Source: Dyadobacter sp. SG02
GTDB taxonomy: Bacteria > Bacteroidota > Bacteroidia > Cytophagales > Spirosomataceae
Length of the DNA stretch: 64,000 nt
Reading direction: 5' to 3'
NCBI RefSeq assembly: GCF_900109045.1
Contig: NZ_FNYL01000006.1
Span: 1 to 64,000 of the forward strand
In this document: positions 36,310-44,001 of the stretch, one piece after another
Numbering within the stretch: the first letter of the stretch is position 1
How the letters are laid out: the number at the start of each line of letters is the position of its first letter
Position numbers and translations under genes: made by a program
Notes under the pieces: model-generated
Told to the model about the DNA's origin: nothing
Seen by the model: the letters and a program-made list of their open reading frames with translations, nothing else
Databases searched by the model: none

Positions 36310-36369
36310 TTCAACAATCCCTGACTACCCTTGACCATTCCCGACTCTTAACCTCCCATTATGGAAAGC

Positions 36370-37005
36370 TCAGATCGATATAAAAAGTTCTTCATGCGCC
36401 CTACGCACCTTCTTCGCATTCACCAGCGGATCTTTCTCATGGTCGCGGTAACCCAATGTCAGGATCACGACGCTGCGCAACCCTTTTTCACGCAGCCCCA
36501 GAATCTCATCCAGTTTAGCGCCGTCGAAACCTTCCATCGGCGTGGCGTCCACCTCTTCCGTAGCGGCAGCGACCAGTCCGTGGCCCAATGCAATGTAGGC
36601 TTGCCGGGCAGCCCAGTCGAAATTCACCGCTTCGCTGCGGCTGAGGATACCGCCATTAATGCTGCTATGGTAGCCCGCCAGTGATTCTAGGCTCACATTA
36701 CGGGTAGTCGCCACCAGTTTGATGAAATCATCGACCTGCTCCGCCGTGATCTTTTCCCACGCCGCGAACACCAGCAAATGCGAAGCGTCCGGGATCTGCA
36801 ATTGCCGCGGGGCCGCCTCGCTGAAAATTTTGTCTTTCAAAGCCTTATCCTCCACGACAATCACTTTGTAGGGCTGCAAACCCACCGAAGAAGGCGCCAG
36901 CTTGATCGCTTCGAGGATATTGTCCAGTTTTTCCTGGGGAACGGTCTCGCCGTTCATACGTTTGGTCGCGTAACGCCAGTTCAATTTTTTTATTAACTCG
37001 CTCAT
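36370..37005 (-). CDS. NAD(P)H nitroreductase (NfsB-like)
   Basis: A 211-residue flavoprotein of the nitroreductase family. FMN-binding features include the N-terminal RYATKRMNGETVPQEKL, APSSVGLQPYKVIVVED and the late VDATPMEGFDGAKLDEILGL, with LTLGYRDHEKDPL near the end. It should reduce quinones and nitro compounds by two electrons. It is transcribed away from an HxlR regulator gene, with 102 bases between the starts containing an inverted repeat; this pairing is a known design for quinone/electrophile response. Confidence 0.9.
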   Translation of the reverse strand: MSELIKKLNWRYATKRMNGETVPQEKLDNILEAIKLAPSSVGLQPYKVIVVEDKALKDKIFSEAAPRQLQIPDASHLLVFAAWEKITAEQVDDFIKLVATTRNVSLESLAGYHSSINGGILSRSEAVNFDWAARQAYIALGHGLVAAATEEVDATPMEGFDGAKLDEILGLREKGLRSVVILTLGYRDHEKDPLVNAKKVRRAHEELFISI

Positions 37006-37070
37006 TTTTATCTAAGTTTGGTGTGCCGTTCAATCAATCGGCATGCAAACTTAATTAAATTTACTATACA

Positions 37071-37089
37071 TTTGTAAGTAGTATACAAA
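37071..37089. promoter_or_regulatory. Putative HxlR-family operator
   Basis: TTTGTA (37071-37076) and TACAAA (37084-37089) form a perfect inverted repeat with a 7-base spacer, and TACT (37063-37066) with AGTA (37077-37080) form an overlapping one. The site lies between the divergent nitroreductase and HxlR genes, 18 bases before the regulator's ATG. Confidence 0.55.
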
Positions 37090-37107
37090 AGGATAGTGAG
37101 AAAAGCT

Positions 37108-37473
37108 ATGGAAAAAACGAAGGAAAAGAACCCGCACACCTGGGGCGAATGCACGAAAAGCATCCTCCCCGTGCGCGACGCATTGGAAGTACTGAGCGGC
37201 AAATGGAAGCTGCCCATCATCATATCCCTCATGTTCGGCAACAAGCGTTTTTCGCAAATCGCGAAGGAAGTGCCGGGTATCACGGACAAAATGCTCTCGA
37301 AAGAACTCCGCGAGCTGGAAAGCAACGACCTCGTGAAGCGGACTGTTTACGACTCTATTCCGGTAGTCGTGGAGTACTCGCTGACGGAGTACGGGCATTC
37401 ATTGGAGATTGTGATCAAGACTTTAAGGGACTGGGGCGTAGCGCACCGGAAGCGGATGATGGTGGTGGAATAG
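37108..37473 (+). CDS. HxlR-family winged-helix regulator
   Basis: A 121-residue MarR-like regulator. The HxlR core is clear: LPVRDALEVLSGKWKLPIIISLMFGNKRFSQIAKEVPGITDKMLSKELRELESNDLVKR, then the wing and LTEYGHSLEIVI. A single Cys (residue 15, in GECTKSILPV) sits where redox-sensing HxlR/YodB proteins carry their reactive Cys. The ATG at 37108 is preferred to the GTG at 37096. It probably represses the divergent nitroreductase gene and itself. A hairpin with six T residues ends the transcript at 37481-37506. Confidence 0.88.
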   Translation: MEKTKEKNPHTWGECTKSILPVRDALEVLSGKWKLPIIISLMFGNKRFSQIAKEVPGITDKMLSKELRELESNDLVKRTVYDSIPVVVEYSLTEYGHSLEIVIKTLRDWGVAHRKRMMVVE

Positions 37474-37480
37474 CATTGGG

Positions 37481-37506
37481 AAGCAGTCTTTCGGGGCTGC
37501 TTTTTT
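37481..37506 (+). terminator. Terminator of the HxlR-type gene
   Basis: AAGCAGTC (37481-37488) pairs with GGCTGCTT (37495-37502; one G-U pair), followed by T residues to 37506. Confidence 0.75.
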
Positions 37507-37630
37507 GTTGTTAGGGTAGGTTGATAAATGATATGTGCCCGTTGCACATCGGATTTCTTGTGGTAATGATGGATTGGTTAAAATTAGGAGTTACTGTTGG
37601 TTGCTTACATTTTAATCTCTATTGGAAATC

Positions 37631-39529
37631 ATGAAGCTTATTCAAACAATAGCATTGCTCATGCTTTGCACAAATGCAATCGGGAGCGGGATTCTAGGAG
37701 CACATCTTGAATGCAAGCCTCATTCCAATACAATTAGCGGTTACATAATCACACTTAGCTTGTACGTTGATGGAGCAAGTGAAGAACTTGATGACACGAT
37801 TCAGCATGGTTTTGTTGTCAAAAATGATATGCATTGGGAAACCGAGGGCATATGGCGATGTTTCAGCACTTTTGGGATGAGAAGGATATCTTCGACCAAA
37901 GTCCAACAGGACCCAGTACGTTGCGGTGGAGCAAGTACGCGGGAGGTTTTCTTAAATATTTATGAAGCTTATATCGATTTTTCTGGAGTAGATGAGTCTG
38001 TTGTGAGTAATGGTTGTGTCCTAGCCTGGCATTCCTTACTAGGCTACCGTGGAAAGGGAGATAAAAACTTTGTTGAATCCTCCAATTTGGCCGAATGGGT
38101 AACGACATTTATACCTCTTCCGGTAGTAGATCGTATTTTTAGCACAAAGAAATCCAGCCCAACGATAGGCGCTATCAACAATTTTATTGTTTGTAAAGAT
38201 GAGCTCACTGAGATAAAGATTCCGGCGGCAGATGTTGATGGAGATGAGATAAAATACAGGTTATCGACACCATATGCGATTACTGACATAGAATTTCCGG
38301 AAACCGATTTAAACATTCGTGTCGGCCACTGGGCTTGGGCAGATGGATATAGTGAACAGAACCCCATGCAGGGAAACCCAGGGCTCACTATCAATGAAAA
38401 TAACGGAGAAATTAGAGTCAAACCCACCGAGGTAGGTCAATACTTTATCGGCATTTCCGTCGATGAATATCGAAACGGCACGAAAACCGGCACTGTCAAC
38501 TTTTATTACACGCTCACAGTCGTAAACTGCAACGAGCAGCAGATCTTTGACAAAGATATTTACAAAGACACCACCTCAATCCAAACCCTCACCCTCTGCC
38601 AAGGCTCCGAAGCAACACTAACCTCCAAACAAACCTTCCCCGACCCACAGCCCGAATTCCAATGGACCAAAAACGGTAAAACCATTTGGGGCGCCAATGC
38701 ACAAAGCATTACCATTAAGGAGGAAGGCGAATATCAATTGCTAACATCCAAAATAGACGGTTGCCCCGATTCCTTCGAATCTGAAACGGTGCGTGTAACT
38801 ATCATGTCATCGAGTGCGGAAATGGATAGCATTCCGCCCATTTGCGATACCACGCTACCCATTACATTGCATGCGATACCGCCGGGCGGGACATTTGCGG
38901 GTGCGGGCGTAACCGGAAGCACGTTCGATCCCAAAATTGCCGGTGAGGGAAAGCACGAAATTCAATATGTGATTGAGGGCTCTGAGGCTTGCCCGACTTC
39001 TGTCACGGAGCGCGAAGTGATTGTGAGCCGTTCGCCGACGGTGGATTTGGTGGATGTGCTTTATACCTCCCGTGACAAGCCCATTTCGATCGGTGTCAAA
39101 GACTCGCTGAATGTAGCGTATCGCTGGACGCCGCCCGACTATCTGAACGACGTTACCTATGCCAATCCAACATCCACACCTTCCCGAGGCATTACCTACA
39201 TGGTCACGGCCACGAATGCGTACGGGTGCGTGGGCAGGCGTGAGGTAAAAGTCAAAATTGTGGAAAGCATTCTCATTCCCGATGCATTCACGCCGAACAG
39301 CGACGGTATCAACGAAACCTGGGAGTTAAAGGGTATCGAAGGCTATCCGAAATGCCGGGTGACGATCTATAACCGCTGGGGAGAGGCAATATTCCATTCT
39401 ACGGGCTACCAAAATGCATTCGACGGAACGGTGGCCGGCGCATTGCAGATGCCCGGCGTGTACGCGTACAAGATCCGGCTAACGGAAAATAGCCCTGAAT
39501 TAACCGGTGCATTGACGCTTATCCGATGA
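37631..39529 (+). CDS. Large secreted protein with gliding/T9SS type B C-terminal domain
   Basis: A 632-residue exported protein (signal: ALLMLCTNAIGSG). The C-terminal 85 residues (ILIPDAFTPNSDGINETWELKG, VTIYNRWGEAIFHS, GVYAYKIRL) are the CHU_C/gliding-motility-associated domain that targets proteins to the type IX secretion system. Ig/PKD-like segments precede it (about 320-540, with EFQWTKNGKTIWGANAQS). The N-terminal 290 residues match nothing I recognise. Bases up to about 38500 average about 42% GC in the lines I counted, against about 58% in a line sampled near 39000, suggesting a mosaic gene. Start is ATG 37631, not the TTG at 37622. Confidence 0.85.
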   Translation: MKLIQTIALLMLCTNAIGSGILGAHLECKPHSNTISGYIITLSLYVDGASEELDDTIQHGFVVKNDMHWETEGIWRCFSTFGMRRISSTKVQQDPVRCGGASTREVFLNIYEAYIDFSGVDESVVSNGCVLAWHSLLGYRGKGDKNFVESSNLAEWVTTFIPLPVVDRIFSTKKSSPTIGAINNFIVCKDELTEIKIPAADVDGDEIKYRLSTPYAITDIEFPETDLNIRVGHWAWADGYSEQNPMQGNPGLTINENNGEIRVKPTEVGQYFIGISVDEYRNGTKTGTVNFYYTLTVVNCNEQQIFDKDIYKDTTSIQTLTLCQGSEATLTSKQTFPDPQPEFQWTKNGKTIWGANAQSITIKEEGEYQLLTSKIDGCPDSFESETVRVTIMSSSAEMDSIPPICDTTLPITLHAIPPGGTFAGAGVTGSTFDPKIAGEGKHEIQYVIEGSEACPTSVTEREVIVSRSPTVDLVDVLYTSRDKPISIGVKDSLNVAYRWTPPDYLNDVTYANPTSTPSRGITYMVTATNAYGCVGRREVKVKIVESILIPDAFTPNSDGINETWELKGIEGYPKCRVTIYNRWGEAIFHSTGYQNAFDGTVAGALQMPGVYAYKIRLTENSPELTGALTLIR

Positions 39530-39551
39530 ATTTCAAGTATTAATACACAAA

Positions 39552-39579
39552 AAAAAGCAACCCCGAAAGGTTGCTTTTT
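39552..39579. terminator. Bidirectional terminator between the T9SS-type and aldolase genes
   Basis: AAAAAGCAACC (39552-39562) pairs with GGTTGCTTTTT (39569-39579) around CCGAAA. The A and T runs suit both convergent genes. Confidence 0.9.
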
Positions 39580-39603
39580 CATTCCATTAATTCAGAAAAC
39601 CGA

Positions 39604-40683
39604 TTATCCCAACTGATTGATGCAGTTCAAATCTTCGAATGCCACTTTCAGGCGGGAGATCATGCTTTCTTCGCCTTTGCGTAGCCATACGCGTGGGTCG
39701 TAGTATTTTTTGTTCGGCGAATCTGCGCCTTCGGGGTTGCCGAGTTGCGATTGCAGGTAGCCTTCTTTCGATTTATAATAGTTGAGAACACCTTCCCAGG
39801 TCGACCATTGCATGTCGGTGTCGATGTTCATTTTGATCGCGCCGTACTCGATCGCTTCGCGGATTTCTTCGCGAGATGAGCCTGATCCTCCGTGGAATAC
39901 GAAGTTAACAGGCAGGTCGCCCGTTCCGAATTTCTGCTTGATGTACTCTTGTGAGTTGCGAAGGATTTTCGGCTCCAATTTTACATTACCTGGCTTGTAT
40001 ACCCCGTGAACATTACCGAATGCCGCTGCAATGGTGAAGTTAGGGGAGATTTTGGAAAGTTCTTCGTAAGCGAATGCCACTTCCTCAGGCTGGGTGTACA
40101 GTTTCGAGCTGTCAACGTCAGAGTTGTCCACACCGTCTTCTTCGCCACCGGTTACACCGAGTTCGATTTCCAATGTCATGCCCAATTTCGCCATACGCTC
40201 GAAATATTTAGCGCAGATTTCGATGTTTTCCTCGATAGGCTCTTCCGAAAGGTCGAGCATGTGCGAGCTGTACAAAGGCTTGCCGTATTGATCGAAATAA
40301 CGTTCGCCGGCATCCAGCAAACCGTCGATCCAGGGGAGAAGTTTCTTCGCGCAGTGGTCGGTGTGAAGGATCACAGGAACCTCGTACAATGCCGCCATCT
40401 GGTGTACGTGCTGTGCACCCGAGATCCCGCCGGCGATAGCAGCCTGCTGGTTGGCATTGGAAAGACTTTTTCCTGCGTAAAATATAGCACCGCCATTTGA
40501 AAACTGTACAATGACAGGGCTTTTAACCGCTTTGGCTGTTTCAAGGACCGCATTTACCGAGTTGGTACCTACCACGTTAACTGCCGGAAGGGCGTAGTTG
40601 TTTTCGTTGGCGTGGCGGAAAATTTCACTAACTCCATCGCCGGTTACAACACCGGGTGCAAAGCGTTTTGTCGTTTCGCTCAT
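39604..40683 (-). CDS. fbaA: Fructose-bisphosphate aldolase, class II
   Basis: A 359-residue zinc aldolase, the same length as E. coli FbaA. Zinc and substrate residues lie in VPVILHTDHCAKKLLPWIDG, LEIELGVTGGEEDGVDN, FGNVHGVYKPGNVKL and FVFHGGSGSSREEI. It splits fructose 1,6-bisphosphate in glycolysis and reverses the reaction in gluconeogenesis. Start is ATG 40683 (MSETTKRFAPGVV). It is monocistronic and shares a terminator with the convergent T9SS-type gene. Confidence 0.96.
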   Translation of the reverse strand: MSETTKRFAPGVVTGDGVSEIFRHANENNYALPAVNVVGTNSVNAVLETAKAVKSPVIVQFSNGGAIFYAGKSLSNANQQAAIAGGISGAQHVHQMAALYEVPVILHTDHCAKKLLPWIDGLLDAGERYFDQYGKPLYSSHMLDLSEEPIEENIEICAKYFERMAKLGMTLEIELGVTGGEEDGVDNSDVDSSKLYTQPEEVAFAYEELSKISPNFTIAAAFGNVHGVYKPGNVKLEPKILRNSQEYIKQKFGTGDLPVNFVFHGGSGSSREEIREAIEYGAIKMNIDTDMQWSTWEGVLNYYKSKEGYLQSQLGNPEGADSPNKKYYDPRVWLRKGEESMISRLKVAFEDLNCINQLG

Positions 40684-40857
40684 AGTAATAAAGGATATTT
40701 TTTCAAGAATTAATTTTACAATTCAAGTGTCGGCCCTGAATTGCACGGCAATCCTTGCAAGTTAGCTATTTTAGGCAAAATGGCCGAGTTATGTATGGTT
40801 TATTATATGTTGAAACGAAGATTAATACAGCATTGAGCGTTTTGGCACAATCTGTGG

Positions 40858-40865
40858 TATCTTTG
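40858..40865 (+). promoter_or_regulatory. Putative -7 element upstream of the membrane-protein pair
   Basis: TATCTTTG fits TAnnTTTG and lies 57 bases before the ATG at 40923. No -33 box at the ideal distance was found. A small GGGG/CCCC hairpin (about 40882-40899) sits in the leader. Confidence 0.4.
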
Positions 40866-40922
40866 AAAATCATTGAAAAAATGGGGGCCGAAACCCCTGA
40901 TGTTTAAGAAGAATCTTCATTA

Positions 40923-41201
40923 ATGAATTCCAAACTGATCCGGACGATTTTCCTGGCCCTCGCATTCGGTTTCCTCGTGCTTTGGGTGCTCGAATTCCGG
41001 CGCGCCGGGCTTTTAGAAAGCTACTGGCTGTTACTATTATGTATTGTTTGCTTTTTGCTATTTCAATTCAGCCGTTTGAAAGCTGCTACGCTTGCCAAAC
41101 AGGCGGGAGAGTCGGAGGCTGTCTCTAAAAAAAACAGTTCTGCATCGGCCGTCGGCAGTACGCCCTCACATTCCAAAACCGGTAAAAATCGGAAGAAATG
41201 A
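40923..41201 (+). CDS. Small two-helix membrane protein of unknown function
   Basis: A 92-residue protein not recognised by family. Two hydrophobic segments are visible (IRTIFLALAFGFLVLWVLEF and LLESYWLLLLCIVCFLLFQF), followed by a Lys/Ser-rich hydrophilic tail ending GKNRKK. Its stop overlaps the start of the CBS/CorC gene by four bases (ATGA), so the two are translationally coupled and may work together at the inner membrane. Confidence 0.75.
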   Translation: MNSKLIRTIFLALAFGFLVLWVLEFRRAGLLESYWLLLLCIVCFLLFQFSRLKAATLAKQAGESEAVSKKNSSASAVGSTPSHSKTGKNRKK

Positions 41202-42412
41202 ACCTGATATTCCTGTTCACGACAATCGTATTCTTCATGCTGGCCGGCTATTTCGGGGCCGTGCGGTCGGTGTTGCTGGATGTGTGGATCGACCGGTACA
41301 CGCTTCGCCATGAAAAGAACGAGCAGGTGGAGCAGACGCTCTACTGGCGCCGCATTCTCAGGATGATTCGTCTGCTGGCCGTTGCATTGGGCTGTTTTAT
41401 GGGGGTAATCACGGTTTTCCCTTTGTTTGAGCTGAATACGGGCACGCAAAACTGGTTGCTGATCATCGCATTGTTCGCGGCGCTGGCGGTTTTGTGGATG
41501 GGCAGCTATTCGAGCTGGGTCAAAATCGGGCGCGCCTTTCCGAAAGTGCTGGACCTCAAAGCATTTCCCGTACGCTTCGGTGAATGGCTCATGACGCCGC
41601 TTTATTGGGTGGTCGAGCCATTTGTGAAGGAAAATATCCTGTCGCCCTCATTGCGCGACGACATTATCTCCGCCGACGATCCCGATTTCGACGACCACAG
41701 CATTGAAGAAAAGATGTTTATCAATGCATTGGATTTCAAAGATTTGCGCATTCGCGATTGTATGATCCCGCGGATGGAAATCTCGGCAGTGAATGTGAAT
41801 GCGAGCATCGAAGACCTCAGAACGGCATTTCTCACGAGCGGACATTCCAAAATCATCGTACATAAAGAATCCGTGGACGAAGTGCTGGGCTATTGCCACG
41901 CATTGTCACTGTTTAAAAAACCCAAAGAGATCAGCAGCATTATCACACCGATCCTGATTGTGCCTGAGGCCATGCCGGCGCGCGACCTGATGTTGCGCTT
42001 TCTGGAAGAACGCCGGAGCATTGCATTGGTGGTCGACGAATTCGGCGGTACCTCGGGGCTGGTGAGTGTGGAGGACGTGGTTGAGCAGATTTTCGGGGAA
42101 ATACAGGATGAATATGACACCACCGAAGACTGGACCGAACGCCAGCTCGACGATCATACGTACATGCTCAGCGCGCGCCACGAGCTAGATTATCTGAACG
42201 AAAAATATGGTTGGGAGCTTCCGGAGGGCGACTATGACACCGTTGCGGGTATGCTGATCCATTTCTGCGGCGATTTGCCCGATGAAAACGAAATCGTCGA
42301 CATTCCGCCCTATTCGTTCCAGATCGTTTCGGTACAGGACACGCGCATCGAGCTGGTGAAACTGACGATCGAAGAAAAAGACCGCAAAACCGAACGGAAC
42401 GGTCATAGCTAG
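41198..42412 (+). CDS. CBS-pair / CorC-HlyC-type membrane protein
   Basis: A 404-residue inner-membrane protein. Three or four hydrophobic segments occupy about 1-110; this N-part is diverged from the usual CNNM domain. A CBS pair follows at about 185-310 (IRDCMIPRMEISAVNVNASIED, FEEFG-type block VVDEFGGTSGLVSVEDVVEQIFGEIQDE), and the CorC_HlyC domain ends the protein (LPEGDYDTVAGMLI, DIPPYSFQIVSVQDTRIELVKL). Related proteins are linked to magnesium/cobalt handling, and GldE of gliding bacteria is a member. It is coupled to the small membrane gene upstream and precedes the beta-lactamase by 29 bases. Confidence 0.85.
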   Translation: MNLIFLFTTIVFFMLAGYFGAVRSVLLDVWIDRYTLRHEKNEQVEQTLYWRRILRMIRLLAVALGCFMGVITVFPLFELNTGTQNWLLIIALFAALAVLWMGSYSSWVKIGRAFPKVLDLKAFPVRFGEWLMTPLYWVVEPFVKENILSPSLRDDIISADDPDFDDHSIEEKMFINALDFKDLRIRDCMIPRMEISAVNVNASIEDLRTAFLTSGHSKIIVHKESVDEVLGYCHALSLFKKPKEISSIITPILIVPEAMPARDLMLRFLEERRSIALVVDEFGGTSGLVSVEDVVEQIFGEIQDEYDTTEDWTERQLDDHTYMLSARHELDYLNEKYGWELPEGDYDTVAGMLIHFCGDLPDENEIVDIPPYSFQIVSVQDTRIELVKLTIEEKDRKTERNGHS

Positions 42413-42441
42413 CTTATTTCATCAAGACCATATTCACTTCT

Positions 42442-43335
42442 ATGAGCAGATTCTTTCAAGTACTATTTGCATTGTTTTTAATACAAAATACAGCTTTTGC
42501 ACAGCAGGCGAAGCTTAAATCTGACATCGAAACCATCAGCAAACAGGCACAGGGCATTGTAGGAGTGGGGATTATGAATTTAAAAACGCAGGAAACATTG
42601 CTGATCAACCAGGATCATAAGTTTCCCATGCAGAGTACCTTCAAATTTCCGCTGGCGATGGCTATGCTGGATCTGGTGGATAAAGGCAAATACAAGCTGG
42701 ATCAGAAAATTCACGTCACGCAATCTCAGCTGGAAAAGAACACACACAGCCCCATGCGCGACGAGTACGAGGGGAAAGATTTCGATATAACCGTTGGTGA
42801 ACTGCTAAGCTATTCGGTTTCCGAAAGCGACAACAATGCTTGCGATATCCTGTTCGGGCTGGCGGGAGGTACCAAAATAGTGAACGACTACATCCATTCA
42901 CTGGGAGTAAAAGACATTGCGATCGTAGCTACGGAAAAGGAGATGGCAACGGGTGGCTGGAACACCCAGTATGATAATTTCGCGCGGCCGTCGGCTTACC
43001 TGCAACTATTGGAAATTGTTTACCTGCGTAAAAAGTTTTCGAAATCAAGCCAGGAGTTCCTTTGGAAAATCATGGTGGATGGCCCTACCGGTCTGAAAAG
43101 GATTAAAGGAGAGCTTCCGAAAGGAACTGTCGTGGCGCATAAAACCGGTACTTCGGGCACCAACGACAAGGGTATAACCGCGGCGACCAACGACGTGGGT
43201 ATTGTGAAGCTGCCGAATGGAAATGATATTGCGATCGTCGTGTTTGTGTCCGACGCCACCGCGAATTTAGACACGCGCGAACGGGTGATCGCCCAGATCG
43301 CGAAAGCTGCCTGGAATTACTACGGCGGTAAATAA
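42442..43335 (+). CDS. Class A beta-lactamase (subclass A2-like)
   Basis: A 297-residue periplasmic enzyme (signal 1-20, ending NTAFA). All class A motifs are present: STFK with nucleophile Ser65 and Lys68, SDN at 129-131, the omega-loop Glu164 in VATEKEM with TQYDNFARP after it, and KTG at 233-235. The QYxN pattern after the omega Glu is typical of the A2 group of Bacteroidota enzymes such as CfxA/CepA/PER relatives (family knowledge). No mobile element is nearby, so it looks chromosomal and native. The hydrolysis spectrum cannot be predicted. It may be co-transcribed with the CBS/CorC gene upstream. Confidence 0.93.
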   Translation: MSRFFQVLFALFLIQNTAFAQQAKLKSDIETISKQAQGIVGVGIMNLKTQETLLINQDHKFPMQSTFKFPLAMAMLDLVDKGKYKLDQKIHVTQSQLEKNTHSPMRDEYEGKDFDITVGELLSYSVSESDNNACDILFGLAGGTKIVNDYIHSLGVKDIAIVATEKEMATGGWNTQYDNFARPSAYLQLLEIVYLRKKFSKSSQEFLWKIMVDGPTGLKRIKGELPKGTVVAHKTGTSGTNDKGITAATNDVGIVKLPNGNDIAIVVFVSDATANLDTRERVIAQIAKAAWNYYGGK

Positions 43336-43359
43336 ACAGGAATACATCAGAAAGAGCCA

Positions 43360-43980
43360 GTGCGGATTACAGTCGATAAAATAGGGAAGAAGTTCATCAA
43401 AGAGTGGATTGTCAGGAATGCCAGCTTCGAACTCGCGGCAGGTGAAAAATACGTTTTTGTAGGCCCCAATGGCAGTGGTAAATCGACATTACTGCAACTG
43501 TTAACCGGTATGATCCCGGTTTCCGAAGGTATTATCACGTATACGAATGGAAGTGGTAAGGAAATCGAGACAGATCATTGGTATAAGCACATTGTAATAG
43601 CCGCACCCTACCTGGAACTGATCGAAGAGTTCACATTGCGTGAGCAGATCCAGTTTCATGCCAAGTTTAAACCCTTCAAAAACGGCATTTCGGCGAAGGA
43701 TTTTGAGGATTTTATACAACTTCCACACGCCAGCGGGAAGATTATCCGGCATTTTTCGTCGGGTATGAAACAGCGGGTAAAGCTTGGACTCGCATTCCTT
43801 TCGGATGTGCCAGTGGTTTTTCTGGATGAACCAACTACAAATCTGGATGTGCAAGGCATCAATTGGTACCTCGATCACGTAATGGATAATACACAGAACC
43901 AGTTGGTTTTACTGGGTTCAAATGTGCAGCAGGAATACGAATTTTGTGAAAATATCATCTCGGTTTCTGCGTTCAAATAG
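43360..43980 (+). CDS. ABC transporter ATP-binding protein, unpaired
   Basis: A 206-residue ATPase. The Walker A motif is GPNGSGKST at 35-43, the signature is FSSGMKQR, the Walker B is PVVFLDEPTTNLD, and a short D-loop follows; the switch His is replaced or shifted (LLGSNVQQEYEF). It begins with GTG at 43360. No permease gene lies beside it, which is unusual for a transporter ATPase; it may pair with a distant membrane protein. It sits 24 bases after the beta-lactamase and 21 bases before the giant T9SS-type gene. Confidence 0.88.
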   Translation: MRITVDKIGKKFIKEWIVRNASFELAAGEKYVFVGPNGSGKSTLLQLLTGMIPVSEGIITYTNGSGKEIETDHWYKHIVIAAPYLELIEEFTLREQIQFHAKFKPFKNGISAKDFEDFIQLPHASGKIIRHFSSGMKQRVKLGLAFLSDVPVVFLDEPTTNLDVQGINWYLDHVMDNTQNQLVLLGSNVQQEYEFCENIISVSAFK

Positions 43981-44001
43981 AAAAAACATGCCGCGCGGAC
44001 T

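Noticed and set aside
35287-36324. 345-codon open frame on the plus strand
   Set aside because: Covers the dsbA-like gene in antisense and runs into the tandem repeat; no protein features.
42442-43335. Recently acquired resistance gene
   Set aside because: No insertion sequence, integron or composition change flanks the class A beta-lactamase; it looks native.
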